Origin: Spirochaeta sp. UBA2779
GTDB taxonomy: Bacteria > Spirochaetota > Spirochaetia > DSM-2461
Direction: 5' to 3'
Length of the DNA: 7,719 bases
Assembly: GCA_002352375.1 (NCBI GenBank)
Contig: DEIH01000216.1
Location: forward strand, 11,207-18,925
Shown here piece by piece: positions 1-4,877 of this stretch (the stretch's first letter is position 1; every line of letters starts with the position of its first letter). The notes under the pieces were generated by a model that was not told the origin of the DNA, did not search any database, and saw only the letters and a list, made by a program, of their open reading frames with translations. Made by a program: the position numbers and the translations under genes.

Positions 1-578
1 CCTTCAATGGAGGATTTAATTGACTCAGACCATTCACGGCAAAGAGAAAAACAGTTGCGGACAACTGTTTCATCATCCACAAACGGGGCCATGGTCATCA
101 AACCCCGTAATTTTAAATATGGCATCTGGGCAATCTGTTCAGCAGCATCCGACAAAGACCCCAGGTTTGGGAAACCGGATTTGGAACTCTCTCCGGAAGT
201 GTTCACCTGCAGCAGGATTTCCAGAGGTGCGGTGATGCTTTCCCTGAAGTGGGAAAGACGTCTTGCTATCTTCAATGAATCCACCGAATGCACAGCGGTA
301 TACCTGAGATCGATTTTGCTGACTTTGTTACTCTGGAGATGTCCGATCAGGTACAAAGGAAACTTTTCAGGATCAAGCCTTATGAATTTTTCCGAAGCTT
401 CTTCAACCCGGTTCTCACCGAAAATCCTAAGCCCCGAGGAATAGGCTTCAATTATCTCTTCAACACTCCGGGTTTTCGATACAGCCATTACGGTAATGGA
501 GTCCATATCTCTTTTGCAGTCAGCTGCAGTTTTTTCCAGATTCTCATGAAACAGTTTCCAGTTATCATTAATCGACAT
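1..578 (-). CDS. yggS: YggS/PLPBP-family pyridoxal-phosphate homeostasis protein (C-terminus cut by window edge)
   Basis: Translating the minus strand from the ATG at 578-576 gives 192 residues open to the window edge; family members are usually about 225-235 residues, so roughly the last 35-40 are missing. Family marks are clear: ITVMAVSKT near residues 28-36, whose Lys35 matches the PLP-binding lysine; FGENRVEEA around 53-61; LIGHLQSNK around 76-84; LLQVNTSGESSKSGF around 119-133; and RGLMTMAP near 157-164. The family is a single-domain alanine-racemase-like barrel that binds PLP without known catalysis and buffers cellular vitamin B6 and amino-acid/keto-acid pools; it is cytoplasmic. The 578 start gives the usual family N-terminus. 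An in-frame ATG at 617-615 would add 13 residues, but most of that reading frame's upstream extension overlaps the riboswitch, so I reject it. No Shine-Dalgarno precedes 578; a candidate promoter predicts a leaderless mRNA. It is divergent from the thiamine operon. Confidence 0.93.
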   Translation of the reverse strand, partial: MSINDNWKLFHENLEKTAADCKRDMDSITVMAVSKTRSVEEIIEAYSSGLRIFGENRVEEASEKFIRLDPEKFPLYLIGHLQSNKVSKIDLRYTAVHSVDSLKIARRLSHFRESITAPLEILLQVNTSGESSKSGFPNLGSLSDAAEQIAQMPYLKLRGLMTMAPFVDDETVVRNCFSLCREWSESIKSSIE

Positions 579-584
579 AGGGAT

Positions 585-613
585 ATTATGATAAGGAGCT
601 TGACGTATTACAA
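585..613 (-). promoter_or_regulatory. Candidate promoter of yggS (leaderless start)
   Basis: On the minus strand, TTGTAA (613-608) and CATAAT (590-585) resemble sigma-70 -35 and -10 boxes (4/6 and 5/6 matches) with an exact 17-nt spacer. Only six bases separate the -10 box from the ATG at 578, so the predicted transcript would begin at or next to the start codon. This would explain why no Shine-Dalgarno is visible. The match was made by eye and is not experimental. Confidence 0.42.
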
Positions 614-628
614 CCATATCACTAACGT
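600..628 (+). promoter_or_regulatory. Candidate promoter of the thiBPQ operon
   Basis: TTGACG (600-605; 5/6 match to the -35 consensus) and TAACGT (623-628; only 3/6, but with the conserved first, second and last bases) are separated by 17 nt. The predicted transcription start, about 634-636, falls at the first base of the riboswitch P1 stem, which supports the call. The -35 box lies inside the spacer of the opposing yggS promoter, so the two promoters would interlock. The weak -10 box keeps confidence modest. Confidence 0.4.
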
Positions 629-634
629 TGATAT
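616..634. repeat. Short inverted repeat, ATATCA-N7-TGATAT, in the divergent promoter region
   Basis: Six-base arms at 616-621 and 629-634 are perfectly complementary around a 7-nt spacer. The element covers the candidate -10 box of the thiBPQ promoter and lies just upstream of the -35 box of the yggS promoter. It could be an operator for a dimeric regulator, but such short AT-rich repeats also occur by chance. Confidence 0.3.
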
Positions 635-635
635 C

Positions 636-715
636 GAGCTTCCGGGGTGGCCTGTAAGGCCTGAGATTACACTCGTGAACCTGATCCGGATTATACCGGC
701 GTAGGAACGGGGCTC
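636..715 (+). promoter_or_regulatory. TPP riboswitch aptamer (THI element)
   Basis: The plus strand carries the hallmark core of the thiamine-pyrophosphate aptamer. The invariant CTGAGA lies at 661-666 (pyrimidine-sensing J3/2). It is followed by TGAACCTGATC (676-686), a CCGG-ATTATA-CCGG stem-loop (686-699) and GCGTAGGAA (699-707), the pyrophosphate-sensing side. Stems fit: P1 pairs GAGC/TTCC (636-643) with GGAA (704-707) and GCTC (712-715), leaving CGGG (708-711) bulged; P2 pairs 645-649 with 670-674, including one G-U; P3 is GCCT-gta-AGGC (650-660). The aptamer binds TPP and normally represses thiamine synthesis or uptake genes. Here it sits 40 nt before a thiamine-transporter operon, exactly as expected. 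Confidence 0.96.
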
Positions 716-725
716 TTCTTAACCC

Positions 726-755
726 GGAACCATCCTTATCAACAGGAGTGGTTCC
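726..755 (+). promoter_or_regulatory. Expression platform: hairpin that sequesters the thiB ribosome-binding site
   Basis: GGAACCA (726-732) pairs perfectly with TGGTTCC (749-755), and CC (734-735) can extend the stem with GG (745-746). The Shine-Dalgarno AGGAG (744-748), spaced 7 nt from the thiB ATG, is caught in the upper part of this hairpin. No run of T follows, so this looks like translational control and not transcription termination. The 5' arm overlaps CCCGGAA (723-729), the exact complement of TTCCGGG (640-646) in aptamer P1/P2. This gives a competing pairing that would release the ribosome-binding site when TPP is absent. Confidence 0.75.
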
Positions 756-1781
756 ATGAAACCAACTCGTATTTTTCTACTTATCGAGGCAGTTTTATTA
801 TTGCTGACTCATTCTCTTTTCGCTGCAGGCAATACTGAGAAGGAACAGAGTAAAACTTTGATTGTTTATTGCTATGATTCTTTCAGTTCCGAATGGGGTG
901 CAGGACCACAAATAGCTGAATCCTTCTTAAAGGAGAACGGAATAAACCTTATCTACAATGCCCCCGGAGATGGTGTTACCGTTCTGAATCAGCTCATTTT
1001 GGAAAAAGAAAACCCCATGGGGGATGTTGTCGTAGGTTTGGACAGCAGCCTGCTTGAACGTACCCTTGATGCTGAGATTCTTGATACCTACGACTCCCCT
1101 GCTTTAAAAAATGTTCCTGATGAACTGATATTTGATACATCATACCACTTATTACCCTATGATTATGGGCACTTTGCCATCTGCTACGATTCAGAAAAAC
1201 TGGAAGTACCCCCTGTTTCTCTGGAAGATTTAACCTCAGAGAAATACTCTGATTCACTGATTCTGATGGATCCGAGAACATCCACCCCGGGGTTGGGATT
1301 TCTTCTCTGGACAGAAGCCGTTTACGGCGACAAATGGCCGGATTACTGGCAACGTTTAAAACCCTCAATTCTTACCATCACCCAGGGATGGAGTCAGGGT
1401 TATACATTATTTACAGCTGGCGAAGCCCCCATGGTACTCAGCTACGGTACCAGCCCGGTATACCATGCAGAATACGAGGACAGCAAGCGATACAGGGCTG
1501 CAGGTTTCAGTGGGGGCAATCCCCTGCAGGTAGAGGGTATGGGGATTATCAAAGGAACTAAAAACCGCCGTGAAGCGGAATTGTTCATCGACTTCATGCT
1601 GGGTGAGGAATCCCAGAAGACTCTGGCTTTGAGCAACATCATGTTTCCGGCAAACGCTGAAGTAGTTCTTCCTGAATCTTTTAATACGGCATTACGACCG
1701 GAGAAGAATATTACGATTACCAATACAACCGGCAATATAGATGCAATGATAAACCGCTGGACAGGGGTATTCAGCCATTGA
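756..1781 (+). CDS. thiB: Thiamine/TPP-binding periplasmic protein of an ABC importer
   Basis: This 341-residue protein matches the ThiB/TbpA family, which captures thiamine, thiamine monophosphate and TPP in the periplasm and hands them to ThiP. Residues 1-24 form a signal peptide (basic MKPTR, hydrophobic core, LFAAG cleavage region). There is no cysteine lipobox, so the mature protein should be soluble. Family motifs run in order: YDSF (40-43), VVVGLDSSLL (91-100), YDYGHFA (135-141), DPRTSTPGLG (172-181, almost invariant in ThiB), GWSQGY (211-216), LSYGTSPVYH (228-237) and LQVEGMGII (257-265). The aromatic and acidic residues in these motifs line the thiamine pocket in characterised ThiB. 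The ATG start has AGGAG 7 nt upstream, inside the riboswitch-controlled hairpin. The stop overlaps the thiP start as TTGA. Length is close to E. coli ThiB. Confidence 0.95.
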   Translation: MKPTRIFLLIEAVLLLLTHSLFAAGNTEKEQSKTLIVYCYDSFSSEWGAGPQIAESFLKENGINLIYNAPGDGVTVLNQLILEKENPMGDVVVGLDSSLLERTLDAEILDTYDSPALKNVPDELIFDTSYHLLPYDYGHFAICYDSEKLEVPPVSLEDLTSEKYSDSLILMDPRTSTPGLGFLLWTEAVYGDKWPDYWQRLKPSILTITQGWSQGYTLFTAGEAPMVLSYGTSPVYHAEYEDSKRYRAAGFSGGNPLQVEGMGIIKGTKNRREAELFIDFMLGEESQKTLALSNIMFPANAEVVLPESFNTALRPEKNITITNTTGNIDAMINRWTGVFSH

Positions 1782-3442
1782 GGTATTTACACGGGAAATT
1801 AAGCGGAGCCGGTGTTCTTCTCTGGCCCGTTCTTCTCTGGATTGCAGCTTTCGCTCTTCCTCTGGTTTCTGTGGCTTTAAAAGCGGCAGGATCGGTATCC
1901 GAATTAACAGGAGTAATACAGTCCCCCTACTACAGGGGGGTACTGGGATTTTCCCTTAAACAGGCAGCACTCAGTACCCTGTTCTCGGTTCTTCTTGGTC
2001 TTCCAGGCGCCTATTTTATCGGAAGACACCATTTCCCCGGAAGAAAAATCTTAAGATCCATCTCCACGGTACCTTTTGTTCTCCCTTCAATACTGGCTGT
2101 TCTCGGGTTCATACTTGTTTTCGGAAACTCAGGACTGATTAACTATATACGTCAGTCAGCTTTTAATGGAAATAAAGAACCATGGAAAATTCTTTACTCC
2201 CTTCGAGCCATTATCCTGGCTCATATGTTTTATAATTTCCCCCTCACACTCAGAATTGTCGGAGATGCCTGGTATTCACTTCCCCAATCAAAATACGATG
2301 CCGCCCGTTCCCTTGGTGCCAGACCGGTCAAAGCCTTTTTTACCGTTGATTTTCCAAGGCTGGCTCCGGCAATACTTACTTCAATGGTGATTACCTTTCT
2401 CTACTGTTTTCTGAGTTTTGCAATTATCCTGGTTCTCGGCGGTGGACCTCAATTCACCACTCTCGAAGTTGAGATTTACAGATTAATCAAATACCAGCTG
2501 GATTTTAGCCGGGGAAGTGGTCTTGCCATTGTTGAATCAATCACGGCCCTCGGACTTCTTGCTGTTTATGCAAGTATTGATACGGTACTCAGAAGACGAA
2601 CTGCTGATGATGAAAATGCTGTTAAAATAAGAACCCCGGGAAGAATCTCCGGGTGGAAGACTCTACCGGCACTTCTTTATCTCATCCCGGCACTGTTTTT
2701 AATCATCGCACCTCTTATATCAATTGTAGTTTACAGTTTCCTTAACCGGGCAACCCGGGCTTCAGGCCTGCACCTGTCTCTCACACACTGGAGAATCTTA
2801 TCAGGTAGTACAAGAGTCGGGGTTTCAGTACCACTGAAAGCGGTGATAAGAACCTTTATACTTGGGATTTCAGTTGCTGGAATTACAACCTTTACAGCAG
2901 CACTGGCGGGCTGGTACACCGCTCACAGAAAAGGCTCTGTAGTGAAATTAATTGAAACCATGCTCTTTATTCCCATGGGTGTGAGTACGGTAATTCTCGG
3001 TCTGGGATACCTTATCCTCACAAACAGTATTCCCGGGGGTAAAGCCCTCAGACTGGCCGCCCTGACTGCTGCTCATACAATAATGGCTCTTCCTTTTGCC
3101 TACCGTATCATTTCGGGCCGATTAAAACTGATTTCCCCGCGTATTCCTCAGGCAGCACGTGCCTCGGGAGCAGGGCCGATATCGGCCTTTTTTTCAGTGG
3201 AGCTGCCTCTGGCCCGGGGAGCTATAGTTACAGCGGCGGTATTTTCAATGGCTTTGTCCGCCGGGGAACTCAATGCAACCATAATCCTGGCTCCATCTGG
3301 TTTCACAACCATAACACTCGCAATTTACAGATTGATTGGTTCGTACGATCTTTTCGGGGCCTGCGCCCTGGGTACAGTTTTGATTGTTATCAGTATTATC
3401 AGTTTTCTCACCCTTGACAAATATGGAGAACAAACTCTGTGA
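1778..3442 (+). CDS. thiP: Thiamine ABC transporter permease, two fused halves
   Basis: At 554 residues this matches ThiP, an inner-membrane permease with two homologous halves of about six membrane segments each. Hydrophobic segments lie near 12-35, 57-81, 95-116, 143-165, 196-222 and 247-271, then near 294-320, 357-380, 391-413, 425-447, 480-506 and 526-546. Each half has an EAA-type loop, the docking site for the ATPase: DAARSLGARPVKAFF (174-188) and QAARASGAGPISAFF (458-472). Their close likeness shows the internal duplication. The start is TTG at 1778-1780, overlapping the thiB stop by four bases (TTGA); AGGGG at 1763-1767 is a plausible ribosome-binding site, and translation is probably coupled to thiB. 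The GTGA overlap at the end couples it to thiQ. Codons 13-21 contain a 15-bp-period in-frame repeat (VLLWP-VLLW). Confidence 0.95.
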   Translation: MRYLHGKLSGAGVLLWPVLLWIAAFALPLVSVALKAAGSVSELTGVIQSPYYRGVLGFSLKQAALSTLFSVLLGLPGAYFIGRHHFPGRKILRSISTVPFVLPSILAVLGFILVFGNSGLINYIRQSAFNGNKEPWKILYSLRAIILAHMFYNFPLTLRIVGDAWYSLPQSKYDAARSLGARPVKAFFTVDFPRLAPAILTSMVITFLYCFLSFAIILVLGGGPQFTTLEVEIYRLIKYQLDFSRGSGLAIVESITALGLLAVYASIDTVLRRRTADDENAVKIRTPGRISGWKTLPALLYLIPALFLIIAPLISIVVYSFLNRATRASGLHLSLTHWRILSGSTRVGVSVPLKAVIRTFILGISVAGITTFTAALAGWYTAHRKGSVVKLIETMLFIPMGVSTVILGLGYLILTNSIPGGKALRLAALTAAHTIMALPFAYRIISGRLKLISPRIPQAARASGAGPISAFFSVELPLARGAIVTAAVFSMALSAGELNATIILAPSGFTTITLAIYRLIGSYDLFGACALGTVLIVISIISFLTLDKYGEQTL

Positions 3443-4500
3443 AAACTTCAGCACTTATTTTTAAGAGCATAGAATTCAGACGGGAAGGATTTTATCTCAG
3501 AGCCGATAATACTTTTCCAGCCGGAAAACTTACTGTGATTCTGGGACCCAGCGGAAGCGGTAAAACTACTCTGCTCGATCTGGCAGCAGGATTTCTCAAG
3601 CCGGACAGGGGAAGCATTATGGAAGGCAGCCAGGATGTAACAAGTCTGTCCCCGGAAAAACGCCGGGTGGGTGTTGTGTTTCAAGACAACGCTCTGTTTC
3701 CCCATTTAAGCGTCAAAGACAATGTCGCATTTGGCCCGAGGGCCAGGGGTATGGGAAGACGGCAGGCTGGTATGGTTGCAGACAGATATCTGGAGATGAC
3801 ACGGATATCCCGATATGCGCAAAAGAAACCATCCTCCCTCTCTGGAGGTGAAAAACAGAGAGTATCTCTGGCCCGGGCACTGGCAATCGAACCTGAGATA
3901 CTACTTCTGGATGAACCTTTCAGTTCTCTCGATGCATCTTTAAGACGGGATATGAGAAATGAAGTGCGCCGTATTCAGAGAGAAACCGGGATAACCGCCG
4001 TTCTAGTAACCCACGACCAGGAGGAGGCCCTCTCCCTGGCCGATTATCTGACTGTTATGCGGGACGGAGAAATTACACAAATGGGCAGTCCTGCAGAATT
4101 ATGGAATTTCCCAGACAACCTTTTCACCGCACTGTTCCTCGGCCGCAGTACCAGGCTGAAGATTGACAAAATATCCATTCTTAAAAGCAATCTTTACTCT
4201 GTGGAGACAGCAGCTGGTTCTATCTGGGTTGAACAGGAAGGGGAAATCCCCGATTTACCGGCCACACTGATAATCAGACCGGAGAATCTCAGAGTATCGA
4301 ACTCAGGAAAAATCAGGGGGACGGTAATTGAAGCAGAATATTCGGGAGATCAATGGAAAATTAATCTATCAGTACCCGGAAACAGTTCCGACCAGATTGA
4401 GTTTAACTGCCCTGATGCGGCAGCGCCGATAATAGGTGATTCTGTTACGTTGTTGCACCAGCCGGGATCTGTCAGGATTCTACCTGGAGTAGTAAGTTAA
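3439..4500 (+). CDS. thiQ: Thiamine ABC transporter ATPase with C-terminal TOBE domain
   Basis: This 353-residue cytoplasmic ATPase powers the ThiBP importer. The nucleotide-binding domain spans about 1-235 with every key motif: Walker A GPSGSGKTT (36-44), Q-loop Gln82, signature LSGGEKQ (134-140), Walker B ILLLDEP (154-160), D-loop SLDA (163-166) and switch His192 in THDQEEA. Residues about 275-348 (IIRPENLRV, then GTVIEAEYSGD, then GDSVTLLHQPGSVRI) look like a TOBE domain of the PotA/FbpC type. E. coli ThiQ is about 232 residues and has no such domain. On sequence alone the protein could be called a spermidine/iron-type ATPase; the operon and riboswitch make thiamine the likely substrate. 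The start is GTG, overlapping the thiP stop (GTGA), with GGAG at 3425-3428. Its TAA stop lies in TTAA, shared with the opposing gene. Confidence 0.92.
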   Translation: MKTSALIFKSIEFRREGFYLRADNTFPAGKLTVILGPSGSGKTTLLDLAAGFLKPDRGSIMEGSQDVTSLSPEKRRVGVVFQDNALFPHLSVKDNVAFGPRARGMGRRQAGMVADRYLEMTRISRYAQKKPSSLSGGEKQRVSLARALAIEPEILLLDEPFSSLDASLRRDMRNEVRRIQRETGITAVLVTHDQEEALSLADYLTVMRDGEITQMGSPAELWNFPDNLFTALFLGRSTRLKIDKISILKSNLYSVETAAGSIWVEQEGEIPDLPATLIIRPENLRVSNSGKIRGTVIEAEYSGDQWKINLSVPGNSSDQIEFNCPDAAAPIIGDSVTLLHQPGSVRILPGVVS

Positions 4501-4877
4501 TTACCCTCTTCCAGGCCCGATCTGGCAGTACGGGCCTGGGCAGGAGAGTCGTAGACGTTCAGACTGCTGTCGGGAACCCATCCCCGGGTATTATCAGCAG
4601 AGGATTTAACCTCCATCCAGTAAGAGCGGTTGTCCTCTGCACTCACCCTGGATAGGATTTCAACAATATCCCCCTGGCGCAGCAGGCCGTTTACATCGGC
4701 ATCCCCCCGGGGTTCAGATAGAACTTTCTGATAGGGTCTGTCTGCCACTCCCCATCGACTGTCTGAAGTAAGAACAGGTGTTGGCGGCAGATCGGGAGAA
4801 AGAAGCTCCTCCTCAGGCCGGCATGATACGGTAATCAATAATACAGCAATCAGAAAGCCGGGGGTAAAGAACCTCAT
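4497..4877 (-). CDS. Small SH3-domain lipoprotein, function unknown
   Basis: This is a 126-residue protein with a lipoprotein signal peptide: charged start, hydrophobic stretch and lipobox ITVSC with Cys19 as the likely acylated residue. An acidic, proline-rich linker (about 20-40) follows. Residues about 41-110 resemble a bacterial SH3 (SH3b) domain: QKVLSEPRGDADVNGLLRQ, GDIVEILSRV, then SYWMEVKSS and TRGWVPDSSLNVY. Such domains often bind cell-wall peptide or protein partners, so a periplasmic or envelope-anchored adaptor is possible; I do not recognise a specific family. The ATG overlaps the uvrB stop (ATGA), with GGTGAT just upstream, so it is the last gene of the htrA-uvrB operon. Its TAA stop lies within the same TTAA as that of thiQ. 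The final codons form one arm of a perfect 9-bp inverted repeat. Confidence 0.85.
   Translation of the reverse strand: MRFFTPGFLIAVLLITVSCRPEEELLSPDLPPTPVLTSDSRWGVADRPYQKVLSEPRGDADVNGLLRQGDIVEILSRVSAEDNRSYWMEVKSSADNTRGWVPDSSLNVYDSPAQARTARSGLEEGN
4511..4539. terminator. Perfect 9-bp hairpin at the thiQ/lipoprotein convergent junction
   Basis: CCAGGCCCG (4511-4519) and CGGGCCTGG (4531-4539) are perfectly complementary around an 11-nt loop, and CTCT (4506-4509) with AGAG (4545-4548) can extend the stem after an internal loop. It lies 10 nt after the thiQ stop and inside the last codons of the opposing lipoprotein gene. It is GC-rich and correctly placed for a bidirectional terminator or a 3'-end stabiliser. 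Neither strand has a run of T after it, so intrinsic termination is not certain. Confidence 0.45.

Noticed and set aside
690..695. A perfect TATAAT on the minus strand, suggesting a -10 box for yggS.
   Set aside because: It is the complement of the conserved ATTATA loop of the riboswitch, has no -35 partner at 17 nt, and would give a leader of about 105 nt with no ribosome-binding site. The promoter at 585-613 fits better.
7..704. Plus-strand open frames of 145 and 138 codons (7-444 and 288-704) over the yggS region.
   Set aside because: They lie antisense to a well-supported YggS protein, have no recognisable domains, and the second runs into the riboswitch aptamer.
726..755. The hairpin before thiB as a Rho-independent terminator.
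   Set aside because: No run of T follows; the stem leads directly into the thiB start codon and covers its Shine-Dalgarno, which indicates translational control.
579..776. The yggS reading frame stays open upstream of 578 on the minus strand, with another in-frame ATG at 617-615.
   Set aside because: Most of this stretch is the TPP riboswitch and its expression platform on the other strand, the extra residues do not resemble a YggS N-terminus, and no ribosome-binding site precedes 617.
3439..4500. Naming the ATPase as a spermidine/putrescine (PotA) or iron (FbpC) transporter subunit because of its TOBE-like C-terminus.
   Set aside because: It is joined by overlapping start and stop codons to clear ThiB and ThiP genes under a TPP riboswitch, so thiamine is the far likelier substrate.
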